A stretch of DNA of 42,611 nucleotides from Chloromonas sp. AAM2 (taxonomy: Eukaryota; Chlorophyta; Chlorophyceae; Chlamydomonadales; Chlamydomonadaceae): positions 1 through 42,611 of the forward strand of contig QAXH01003645.1 in NCBI GenBank assembly GCA_004335635.1, given 5' to 3'. The notes below the pieces were generated by a model. The model had not been told where the DNA came from. It saw only the letters and a program-made list of their open reading frames with translations, and ran no database searches. This document shows positions 1 to 11,000 of the stretch, piece after piece (the first letter of the stretch is position 1; each line of letters begins with the position of its first letter). The translations under genes were made by a program, and so were the position numbers.

Positions 1-13
1 CCGGACGAGCAGC

Positions 14-1767
14 ATGTCGAACGAGCAGAAGCCACTCAAGCGCCACGCAGAGCAGGACGCCAAAGACAAGAGCAAGCACACTAAGGCGCGCGCCAGCGCT
101 GCCTGTGCAGGAAGGTCGGTACCCAAACTTAACCCCGGCACCACCAGATGCTTCAGACGCAGCAGATGTGTCACACTGCAATGCCTGCAGCCCTCTGCCT
201 GCCTTCCACCATCGAGTGATATCCCGTCTTCCCTGCATGCTTGCAGAGAAGATGAAACGATGGAGGCCTTGAACCGCACCGCCGGCACGCCAGCCCTCCC
301 GTCACCACTGCATTGCAGGCGCAATCAGCTGGGAGCAGCAGGGGACCAACGATGATCATCACGAAAAATTACGACCAGCGATGAGCATCACGACTGTTCC
401 TCCAACTTTCACAATGTGTTTCTCTCACTTCCACCATCCGTATCTTGCTTGCAGAGATGACTTGCACCACACGCACACAGACCAAGCACTGGCCACTGAA
501 GCACCACCCTCAACAGCTTCCATCACCATGCGACTGAGGGCAGCAGGTGAGCAGTGCCTTCAGGTCTGCACCTGGACTTGGCAGCACTTGCCCATATCAG
601 CACTGCAACAATGCAACTCTCCCATGTGACAACAGTGCTTGACTGCCTGTCCACCATGCCGCTGCTCCCTTGCCTGTGACATGCAGGGCGGTGCAGCCGG
701 CAAAAGGTGCAAGGCCCGACAACGAATTTGAAGCAGAGCTGGCCAAGTTCAAAATGTGAGCGTCTTCACACTGCAGTCCATACTCCAGTAACACCACAGG
801 GACATGAACCAGTCAACCAAGTCCCACCCCTCTTCAACCCCTCCCCCTTGTGTGGATCACCACCATCAACGACCCCGCCCTCGCCACCACCTCAGAGCCC
901 GACCTCCGAACTACACCTGGCTCCACCCTTCGTCCTACACACCTACATCAGCCTGCCTGCTGCGCAAACACCATACCAACCCCTCCCCCTCCAACCACCT
1001 CAATCCCCGCATCCCCTGTTACATTCGGCTCACCACCAACAACCACCGCGCCCGCGCGCACCACCTCCAAGCCGATCCAACCACCCATCGTCCTGCACAC
1101 CATCATCAACCTACATCTGCGCGCACACCGAGTCCAAGCCCATCCCCCCTCCCACCACCTCAGCGCCACGTACCCCCAAACGTTCCTCACCACCCGCAAC
1201 CACCCCACCCTCACCTCCCCCTCCAAGCCCATCCTCCCACCCGCGCCGCAATCCACCCTTCGCTCGGCAGCAACATCAACGTACCTGCAGAAACACACCA
1301 ACTCCAAGCGTGATCTCCTCCTGGCAGCCCAGCTACCATCGGCTGAACCACCTGCACACTCCAGTGCCTTCCACACGCACCACTACCCATACTGCACCCA
1401 ACCACCGCGCCCACCAGCTGGCCCATCCCTGACATGTACATGCGTACCCAACACCACCATACGTCTGACTTTCGCATGTTGTCCCATGTGCAGGAGCACC
1501 AGACCAAACCACGATGGTACCACAGACAGCGCAGAAGTCACACCCGGCACTGCAGCCAAGGCAGACGGACGCCCCGAAATGGACCAGAAGAACCTGGGAG
1601 GCAATGACCAGTAAGCGACCGTTCAGCTCTGACACTGACTGCACCGCCAAGACAAGCAACTCTACAAGACATGCACACACCGGACCGGCCAACCAACAAC
1701 GCCGCAACATGAGTGTGGCGGCATGCGGAAAGCAAGGCGTAGGCACTGCTACTGCTGCTGCCAGGAA

Positions 1768-1800
<33 letters not shown>

Positions 1801-4092
1801 CACACACACACACACATCCGCACACGCATCCGCACACGCATCCGCACACCAGACACCCCAGGCATCTCCTGTGGCACCGCCCTGACATCGCAATGTGCTG
1901 TGTGCAGAAGTGTGACGTGGCAACCCACACGTGGCACAGCAGCTGGAGCAGCATCATCATCGACCAAAACGGAGTCTGACCCGTGAGTGCAACCACGGAG
2001 CACAAGGACATGCGTACACTGACCCCAGCCCAACCAGCCATGCCATGTTTGGCTGCATAATGTTTGCCACAGCAGCTCAAAGTGATATGTTATAGCAATT
2101 TGTGTTTGACGTGAAAAGTTGCTCAACATATGACAAACCCGCCCGCCCTGACTGTGGCGCAGGAGCAACAGCAACCCCGGCATTACGCACGTCAAGCTGC
2201 TGGCCGTCAATGGCAAGCCCAACAAGCGGTCCGCCATCCGTGGCTGGACCATGGCCCCGCGCCAGGGCAACAACAAGCTTGCCGCGCAAGGGCCGCTGGC
2301 AATCACGGGCACCAGCGACAGCCACCAGCCCACCTGGATCCTTGCGAACAGCGACTTGGGAGTAGGAACCAGGAGTACGAACCAGGCACTGTCTTTGCAG
2401 TGACCAACCTTCAGAAACTGGAGGGAGTACCGCCGGTCCCGGACAGCGGCATGCGCAACCAGGCGGCCACATTTAAGCAGCACTACCTGGTCACAGCAAC
2501 CACCACCTTCACACCGGCACCTGCGGTGCAGATCACCGGCTGCGTACCCCACGACAACACGAGCTGGGGGCCATGGGAGGGCAAGCCATTACAAGATCAC
2601 GCCACCTTATTCATTGTCATAAAAAATGAGGCCGGCACATACACCCCCAGCGGCGCTGGCGTCTCGCATGAGGCAGTCGGGCTGGCACCACACGCAAGGG
2701 CTAACCCCCAGGCAGAGATCAAGAAGCTCACCATCTTCGCTTGGGAGCCGACCAAGCGCAACAAGCCGTTGGCGGACTACATGGGCGACCTGGCAAAGCA
2801 TGGAGACACAGCCCGTGTGGTGGTCGTGGTGAGGGTCAGGAAAACCGGTAAGTGCACTTACAACCAAACAACACTCCCTGTTGTTGCTCATGAAACACAC
2901 GCTGCACAATCCAACTCAACAGCACCATGAAGTACTGTCACTGTAATGACAGTGACTTGTCAACTGCCATTGCCCAAACCACAACTTGCCACTGTGCAGC
3001 ATTTGCCTGCCAATCCAGATAACACCCTGCCTACACGGGACAACATCACCACCAACTCGAACCATTCCCCTCCTGACACAATACTGCAGAGTACAATGGC
3101 GAAGTCCGTGCAGAAGTTACTCCTGGGTCGTTCATGGAACCGCTCATCCCTGGATCCCTGGCCAGATTCATGCACCGTCACTCCAAGATGCCAGACGTTG
3201 TGCCGCAGAAGACAGCCAGCCGGCCGCCCATTGCCACCGGCGTGTACCACGACACCGCTCTGTACACCACAGATCCTGACACGTAAGCCGAATGGAGGGC
3301 GCACCCAGTATGCCCACATGACATGCCCTGGCAGAAGCACTTGTGCCAGCATTGAGGGTAAGGGTAAGGGTCGGTGACGTATTGTAGGTGGGTCAGGAAC
3401 TAACCCGTCCACCCTAACCGTGACCCTAACACTAGCCTTGCCTGGTACCCTGGTAACCATGCATCCTTCCACTGACCCTAGCTTGTGACTTAACCCATAT
3501 TACCAACAACGTAGCCTGACCAGAAAATGGCACCAAGTGATACACGCATTATCCTGACCAGGACCATGCACCCCTGCACGTGCCCTTAACCGTGACACCG
3601 TCACGGCTACATGCGCAGGGCCGCCCTGCTTGGAGTGAAAATCCAGGAGGATGGCACCCTGGCCATCACTGTGGCCATGGACACACCAACAGGACGCCAC
3701 GTGGTGAGGCGTTCAGGAAAGCAATGACCTGTCAAGAACATTGAGGCAATTGCGACCGACTTACCAGGCCATGTGTGCAGAGCACAATGGGCACATTGCA
3801 CATGCAGCAACACTCATGCATAGCAACCTAAGAACGCAGCTTTGACAGCCTGCTCACTGCCATGGTGTGACTGCAGGGCACCGTGACAGATGACACCACT
3901 GCTGTGGGCATGTGGACGGCGCCAACCCTGGAGGACGCCCCGTCCACATACACTGAGGTGTGGCGCCGGGGGAGCACATCGGACAGAGTGGATGCTCGGG
4001 AGCTGCTACATGTCAAGTACCATGGCAGCTTCCAAGTGTCCAGCACTGGCGCTGCGACACTACATAAGCCTGAGGGACAGCGGCAGAACTGA
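14..4092 (+). CDS. Unknown multi-exon protein with an internal frame change
   Basis: I do not recognise this protein. The ATG at 14 opens a Lys/Arg-rich start that could be a nuclear signal. Exons between about 115 and 755 are tentative; one ends at 755 on a GTGAGC donor. Later exons join cleanly by phase: 1494-1610, 1908-1982, 2163-2847, 3090-3282, 3619-3703 and 3877-4092, ending in TGA. Within 2163-2847 the coding-like frame moves by one base near 2355-2375, with no plausible splice sites to explain it. The product would have a low-complexity acidic or Ser/Thr-rich N-terminal part followed by a more ordered region rich in beta-type sequence (Val, Thr, Ile, Gly). No catalytic motif or membrane segment is visible. 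It lies directly upstream of an F-box/LRR-like gene that also has frame problems. It could be a fast-evolving lineage-specific gene or a decaying pseudogene. Confidence 0.5.
756..1493 (+). other. Long C-rich, G-poor intron
   Basis: This 738-bp intron runs from a GTGAGC donor to a TGTGCAG acceptor. From about 790 to 1430 it is dominated by CCA, ACC, CCT and CCC words with few G residues on the plus strand. All three plus frames therefore stay open for long stretches and read as Pro/His/Thr/Ser-rich, which looks like a composition effect and not coding sequence. Confidence 0.6.
1611..1907 (+). repeat. CA microsatellite plus 12-bp minisatellite in an intron
   Basis: A run of CA dinucleotides covers about 1768-1815 with one G interruption. 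It is followed directly by three copies of the 12-mer ATCCGCACACGC (about 1816-1851, the last copy imperfect). Both lie inside the intron between exons 1494-1610 and 1908-1982 of the unknown gene. Confidence 0.9.
3355..3431 (+). repeat. Degenerate TAAGGG / CCCTAA tract in an intron
   Basis: GGGTAA words repeat at 3355-3372, and CCCTAA-type words in the opposite sense follow at about 3412-3431. Both are inside the intron 3283-3618 of the unknown gene and resemble weathered telomeric repeats. Confidence 0.6.
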
Positions 4093-4852
4093 TGGAGGAC
4101 GCGCTGTGCAGCATGTGCACCTGTGTAGATGCCTTGCAGCATCTGCTGAGACTGGACACCTCAATGTCAAAAGAACGATGTGTGCCTGTCAAATGAGAAC
4201 GTTGTCCTGTAGCCCTGTAAACTGAACCGCCATTATGTCACCAGCTAATGTCACCAGCTACACAGGGCCGCTCCCATGTGCAGTGCCATCACCACTGTAA
4301 CACACACTGTGTCACAGATCAATGACACTTGACCGTCACGCAGGCCGCCTGTCCACCCTTACCGCCTGCATGTCTCCTGAAACAGCCTCACCTGCCTCTT
4401 GAACTGCAAAACAATCTAGCCTCCTGAACTGCAAACTCCGGCACAGCCACAGAACACCAGGCAATGCAACATACGCTGCTGGCCAACACTAACCACACAG
4501 CAGACCACAACCAGACCGCTGCATGACATCAGAATGCCGCAGACTAGGATAGCACTTAACGCTGCCACACACACACACACCACCACCAACTCGTACCACA
4601 TGCATGAAACAACCAAACAGGTAGCTAGCTCAGATGTTCAGCCTGTGGCTACAGCTTACAGACCTAGACATGCCGCATGTCTAACCGATTACATGACACA
4701 CACAAGAGCCACAGAGCCTCGCCACATGCCGCGCATGAAAACACCTACAACGCTACAGAGCAGAGGTAACAAATCACTAACACTGCCGGTGTCTAATGAG
4801 AAGATGGTTCTGTACTCCCACGCGATCCCCTTCAGCTCACAAAACTGACTGC
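4093..4852. other. Intergenic stretch without a supported gene
   Basis: This separates the unknown gene from the F-box/LRR-like gene. It contains a short CA run near 4564-4580 and no convincing open frame with splice sites. The promoter of the downstream gene should lie here; no clear core element is recognisable. Confidence 0.5.
4216..4220 (+). terminator. Candidate TGTAA polyadenylation signal
   Basis: TGTAA is the usual polyadenylation element of green algae such as Chlamydomonas. This copy lies 124 bp after the stop codon at 4092. It is a five-base match only, so it is suggestive. Confidence 0.3.
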
Positions 4853-6980
4853 ATGGTACCTGCACCTGTGCAACAGGTGAACAAACGCCTGTGCACCCAC
4901 CAAGAGTATGTGGACAAGTTCGAGCTTCCGAGTCTGGTCTGGAGCAACATCCTGGAGCACCTGCGGCCAGACGGTGACTGGCAGGAAGAAGATGCATGGT
5001 GGTGGCGAGTGTGTGCAAGTAAGTGCCCAGGCACGCCGGCCACCTGCCCTGACCACTGAATATGTCCACATGCGCATGCACCTGGAGACGGAAACATGAA
5101 GTACACGCCTGCTGCAGGGCTGGCATCAGAGGTGTGACAGAAAACCGCAAAGCGTGGGTGCACGTGGCGATTGAGCACACAGGGGAATGCACTCCAGAGA
5201 GCAAGCGCAAACTGCAGACCACCCTCAAGTACAGCACACGTACATTCCTGGTGGTCAGGCGCACTAGCCACGTCAAACCGGACCTGGACAAGACATGGGC
5301 ACACAGGTTCCTGAGCGACATCGAACCCATGTACCATAGCAACATCGTCGGCATCCACCTACATGTGAGCAAAGGCGTGGGGTAGGGAGGGAAACATAAA
5401 ACGAATACGCAAGGTGCTAGTTGCAGATACAACGAAAGGCAGATGTAAGGACAGATAAGCAAGAGCAAGCAGGGGCAAAAGTATCAGGGACAAACAAGTG
5501 GTATCGGGGACAAACTAGTTAGGGTTGGCATGCATAGTCGTAACGGTTAGGGTTAGGGTTAGGGTAGGGTTAGGAATAGGGTTAGGTGGGTTATCATGTT
5601 GGAGTCGTTACAGAAACCGACACCTGGGCCATGCAGACAATCCGTTCAAGCTGAGCAAGGCGTACAATGCGAGCCAAACTAACCCAATGGCAGATAGCAA
5701 CGGTATAAGTACTTGATGTACACACGCGCAATGACGTTGTGCTGCATGGAACAAACTTAATCAATCCAAGCAGATGGTTGAATTAGTTGAAAACAACTAT
5801 CCTAGCCCTGGACTCATTCAAACAAACATCTTAGCATGCCTGTCTGTCTACCTCGCAGTGGATTGACGGAGAGGGCCTGCTGCCCAACTGCCTGGTGGGC
5901 GCGCTGCCCAACTTGCACTACCTGACCCTCAGTCACACCATGGTCAAGGGACTAAAGAAGAGCCATCAGGGCGGACACCCCTTCGTACAAGTGGCACCCA
6001 AACTGCAGAACCTGCGCCTGCACAACTGTGTGATGTCAGACAGTTACACCCTCCGCCTGGCAACGCGGTGCCTGCCAGGGGTGACCAACCTCTGCCTGCG
6101 TGGCAGCACACCGACAGCCTTCCTGGCAAACGCAAAGAAGGCCGGCTGGAAGCTGCAGCACCTGGACATAGCCAGAATGGACTGGAAAGTCAGCGTGCAA
6201 GCCCTACAACGCATCTTCCTACACCTGAGACACCTTTGCGCTGGGGGACCAGGGAACCTGACGCACGCGTCCTTCACCCAGTTGCGCCGCCTGAATGAAA
6301 CAGGACAACAGCCAGCAGCCCTGCACCCTGCAAGAGCTGACCCTCGACGGCCTCGACGTGGAACAAGCAACACGCATGCCTATGAGGAACCTGCCCAGCC
6401 TCGTGCTGACAACTGGTGTCGTCATCGTGCCCAACAATGTGGAGCATGCAGCCACGTTGGGCATGGTCCTGGCAAACACGTGCATCACCATTGGCAAGTC
6501 AGAGGTCAAGCTGCAATTCAACCCACCCGCTACCCACACAGCAACGTGGACAGGTACTGCCCAATTAAGCTGCAACCACTGATCCAGCGCATGACAGGCT
6601 TCGACACCATTGCACTGGCCAACGTCAACCCAGTCACCAGCACCATGCTGGCAACACTGGGCCAGGTCAAGGGCGAGTGCCAGTACGTGGCCTTCCTACA
6701 CTGCACCTGGGTCTCCAACCTGGAGACCTGGGCACAGGCCTGCAGCCTCCTGCAGCCAATCAGTGGCATCGACCTTCGCAACAACACAACGTTCACAGAG
6801 AACCAACTCGTTGCCCTGGCACTGGGCGCCACATCGCCCCTGGAACTGTTTGCCAACGTCAGCCCCTGGTGGAACTGGCCCACCAGCTGGAAAAACGATG
6901 TGCAAGCGGCCATGGCATGCAGGCGCCACCAGCACACCGACCTGTCCAGAGTTGTCATCACCCACACACGCTATGAATGA
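4853..6980 (+). CDS. F-box/LRR-like protein with two compensating frame changes
   Basis: Three exons are proposed: 4853-5018, 5141-5364 and 5859-6980. The first encodes a segment of F-box type (LPSLVWSNILEHL, then WWWRVCA), which in known families binds the SKP1 subunit of an SCF ubiquitin ligase. The rest reads as irregular leucine-rich repeats (for example LPNLHYLTLSH, LQNLRLHNC, LQHLDIARM), the usual substrate-recognition part. Exon 3 stays open in one frame for its whole length, but between about 6292 and 6548 the LRR-like sequence (LQELTLDGLDV) lies in the next frame, while the continuous frame gives an Arg/His-rich stretch. That pattern implies one extra base near 6292 and one missing base near 6548. 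The start codon is uncertain: an in-frame acceptor-like CAACAG sits at about 4876. An F-box role is inferred from weak motifs; the gene may be degrading. Confidence 0.5.
5519..5586 (+). repeat. Interstitial TTAGGG repeat tract in an intron
   Basis: Several tandem GGTTAG units with one shortened and one variant unit occupy 5545-5586, and a further unit lies at about 5519. The tract sits inside the intron 5365-5858 of the F-box/LRR-like gene, G-rich on the plus strand. Confidence 0.8.
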
Positions 6981-8099
6981 CAGGTGAGGTGATGGCAGGC
7001 CCGCTGATGTGACTGATCAACCATAGGCAAAAAACAACCAGATGCAGGCAAGCACAAGCAAAACTGTTGCAGGAACACCAACAACTCCTGAATGCAGACC
7101 TGCACATGTGGAGCCAGATATAGAGTAGCAAGACAGGTGTTATCATCCGCTTTGCCGTGCAGGACTAGAAGAACGCTCCAATGAAACATTACCAAGCTGG
7201 AGGATGAACAAGCTGTGTATACCATGCCATGGCCGCACGAGTTGCATGGTGACACACGCTGCAAGACAACCTGCATGTCAGTGGCATGCAAACATACATG
7301 TGCGGCTTTGTGTAACAAGGTGTAACGTGTAACAAGGAACTATTTTCAAGTATAACATGAGGGTATGTACGTGTATGCGGGATTGCGCAATACGTCTGTG
7401 ACTGTGAGTTGTTGTTGAAGCCTGGGTATGTGAATCTGCTCAAGGAGGAGTAAGTAACACTTGTGTGCAGTGATGTGAACATGCTGTGTAACATGCCATT
7501 AGCCAGACAATGCCTGTTCCAAGTTACCGCTGTTGTTCTGGTTGTTGTTCCTCACCCACTGTGTGCGCCGCAAGGTGACAAAGTGACAGTGAAAAGTTTC
7601 CCTGCCTGCCCTGCCCACTGTAAGCTCTGTGTGTGTCAACAAACACGACCATAAAAGCGGCAGTCTGTGAGTAACAACAAAGGCACACGCATACACATGC
7701 CATGGTAGGTGGGTCATAACCACACAGCCCCCAAAAAAAGTGAACAAAAGATTGGGACAGGCCGCAGGCCCCCGCGGTGTCGGAAACCCAGTGCCTTTGC
7801 TGACAGTGTGTACGTGGGATTACGTCTCGTTAACTCTGTATCACATGATGGTACGGGAGAATCAGATTACGAACAGCTATTACGAACTCGAGATTACTAG
7901 CTTTACCCAGCAAGGTCCAGATTCACAGTCGTTTGTACTTGTGTACGGTTTATCCTGCGATGTTGGCCAGAAAGCTGTAAAGGGGTCCCGGAGCGTACTG
8001 GCTGTTTAGCTCTCCGGATAGCGAGGCACACAGGCTGCTTGGCTTCACGCATCGACAATTCAAAGTGCAATGTATGTGCCGCAGGCTGTGTCATCTGCC
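6981..8099. other. Intergenic stretch upstream of the kinase
   Basis: It holds the 3' flank of the F-box/LRR-like gene and the presumed promoter and 5' leader of the kinase. Reading both strands, I see no coding exon with good splice borders and no RNA gene. Confidence 0.5.
7311..7315 (+). terminator. Candidate TGTAA polyadenylation signal
   Basis: A TGTAA word lies 331 bp after the stop codon of the F-box/LRR-like gene. It is consistent with green algal practice but unproven. Confidence 0.25.
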
Positions 8100-11000
8100 A
8101 TGGGGTAAGCTTACCGGACTCGCTTTGCATTCATGGCAATCACTCAGCGCCAATGCACCATTTGCCAACATTGCAGAGATTGTTTTGCACAGCGCTCTGT
8201 CGCAGAGCCAGAAATATGGATGCCGTTGCGTGCTCAACCGCAGGCGGCAACCGACCCAGACGCTCCTGGTTTCTGACTGCTGCCCTCCACAGATGCGCAA
8301 ACGAGCCCATTGGTGGGACCTGTTTAAGCCGTTGCAGACGCAGATGCCCGATGCATGGAGGTTTGGAGGACTGACAGATTGCCGTGCATGCTCGCAGGAG
8401 TTGCGACCAATTTCACGTCGTCAAGAAACTGGGGTCCGGATATGCCAGCTCTGTATATTTGGGGACGTGCCGACAAACTGGCTGTCAGGTAACCTGCGGC
8501 AAATTGCTGATGTCCCGGAGGAGACCGCAACCCTCACAACAAGTATGCAGGCATTGCCCACTGCCCAATCTGTTCAGGTGGCTATCAAAATGTATCACAA
8601 GGCCAAGCTGTCCGAGCTCAATTACTTCCAAATCAGCCGGGAGATCAGGATCCATGCAGCACTTGATCACCAGAACATCTTGCAGTTGGTGAGTCAGCCG
8701 GACCGGTGCATCTTGGTTGCCTGCCCATCCAAGGCCGCGCAGCCTATCGCTGAGATCACATGCATGATCGTGTATACCATGCAAGGCACATGCTCAGGTA
8801 TCAGATGCTCGACCTGATCAGCAGAACTGTGTTCAAAAGCAATGGTTACAGCGTGCACTGGTACCAGGAGCAATGGCGCCTGGCAGATGCGTTGCAAGTC
8901 TCAATCCTGACACCAACAGCTCGAAACCCTGCATGCAGTGGGCTGCCTTTGAGGATGCACAAGGCGTGTACTTGATATCTGAGTTTGCAGCAAAGGCAAG
9001 TTCTTGAGCCGTTGGTTTTAGCCAAATGCATGAGACTGGCTGTACTGCTGTTGGGTCAACCGGCTTACACATGGATCAAGCCCACACATGACATGGCAGC
9101 CCATGCAAGTCAGACACGCTCATGCCAGGTCCTGTTGTACGACAAAAAAAAATTGTCCCAGAACTGGCAAACTTCTTTTTTTTCTGGTCTGCTCAATTGT
9201 CTTGTTCTTGCAGGGTGATGTGTTTCAAGATGTTGATCGGCGTGGGGGCGCGCTGAGTGAAGCAGACAGTGTGCGGCAGGTGCGATTTTTCAAGTGTCCA
9301 GCAGACAGTGTTGCACGGCTGACACAGACTGTTGACATATTGGTCTTTAATCCCTGACATTGGAAGTCGCTGCAGGGTAGTGTTGAAATGACATGGTCAG
9401 TCTACCTGAACATGGCTACCATCACAGCACGTTCATTACTGCAACATTGCAGGGCTGTAGAGGCAACTAGCACTTGGGGTGGCTGGCCGGCACAGAGCGG
9501 ATTACAGCTTTTGTGTCTAAGTTCGTGTTCCTGACATGGATGTGACCGGCTGTGCGTGGTCCTGGCCACAGATCCTCTACCCCTTTCTCTGTGCTTTGCA
9601 ATACTTGCATGGCAACAACATCGTCCATCGAGACATCAAGGTGGGCACCCATAATGAACCCTAAGCAGCTGTTTCCTCCTTGGCAGCTGATAGAGCTGTT
9701 CCTCAACGGCGCATGCAGCCTGCTTGTCCTTAAAGAGTGTGTGCATGGCTGCGTGCTTCAGCTCTGCTTCAAGACCAAGTGCAACATGACACTGTACTTG
9801 CTCTTGTTGTGCGCAGCCGGAGAATCTGTTGCTCAATGCCATGGGCGTGCTCAAAGTAGCCGGTGAGTGACCAGCTGTTGCCTGTTTCTCGTGCACTGGA
9901 CTGTACTACTTTCTTCCTCATATGCAACGCTCTGGCGCGTAGCCAACATCTGAAGCCCTTCCTTGCCTGCAGACTTCGGATTGTCTATCAATATGGCCGA
10001 GGAGCGCCCTGTGACCCGAGTGGGCACCTTGGTGGGTGGTGGGTGCCCTGCTTTTGTCGTAAAATGTATTTTTGCTATGCGAGTCGAAGTCTGTGCTCAA
10101 AGCTGCTGTGCATGTGGCCATGAGGAGCTTGTTGATGGAAAAGTTGAGGATACTGAGCACCGGGGCAGCGGCAGGAGAGTCTCTGGGCCTGCGGATTGCA
10201 TTCTCGACTGATCGTTACTCGAGCGGCTGGGCCTCTGGCCGTAGTGCAATCCTAGTCGCCTTACTTCAGATACCTTTTTGATGTTACTCCTTTCACGTGC
10301 AGGATTACATGAGTCCAGAAGTGGTGATCTGCCCCGACAAGCGCAAGGCGCATGAAAACAAGGAGTTGAAGCACCTCTACTACGGCCCGCTAGTGGATGC
10401 ATGGGCAGTGGGGGTGCTGGCTTACGAGCTCATTGTGGGCAAGCCGCCTTTTGACAAAGTGAGCGGTCATAGAAGACGCACGAGCAGAGGATCTGTGAAC
10501 TGCATGCCGGCGTCTGATTGCGCCTGGTATTCACTGTACTCAAGCAGATGCAAGGCATTCCTTCATATTGTTGTGTTGCCTGGGTATGGTCCACCAGCAA
10601 CCCGCTGACCACAGCACATGGGCTGTCAGGAGTTTAGGTACAAGTAAGTATGCACTTGCACATGCAGGGCAACAAGAAGGCCACAACGCATGAGATCCTG
10701 ACAGGCGAGGTAAACGTCCCTCCCATGGTGTCGGACGACGCACGTCACTTCATCACATGGGCGCTCACTAAAGACCAGCAGCAGCGGCCCAGCGTGTCAG
10801 ACCTAATGGAACACACCTGGGTGGTGAAGCACATGGCGCTGTCTACCTCGTGCAAGGGCTTTGTACGGGCAGGTCAGTCGGAAAGCAGGTCAAACGCCAG
10901 GCTTTAAGTGTATGTGTGCTACACATGGTCGTCAGGGCCTGCTCATGGCGGCGCATGGACCGGGAATTCAAAGGATCGAACAGATCGTTGGCTGCCCTCC

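Noticed and set aside
707..1614. Three overlapping plus-strand open frames rich in Pro, His and Ser, over 160 codons each
   Set aside because: They overlap in all frames within a C-rich intron with good donor and acceptor. The openness follows from the lack of G, not from selection on a protein.
1816..1851. Short regularly spaced repeats that could suggest a CRISPR array
   Set aside because: The units are directly tandem 12-mers without spacers, in an intron of a eukaryotic gene.
1538..2552. Long minus-strand frames with Cys/Val-rich runs
   Set aside because: They are antisense translations of the CA microsatellite and of plus-strand exons, with no splice or family support.
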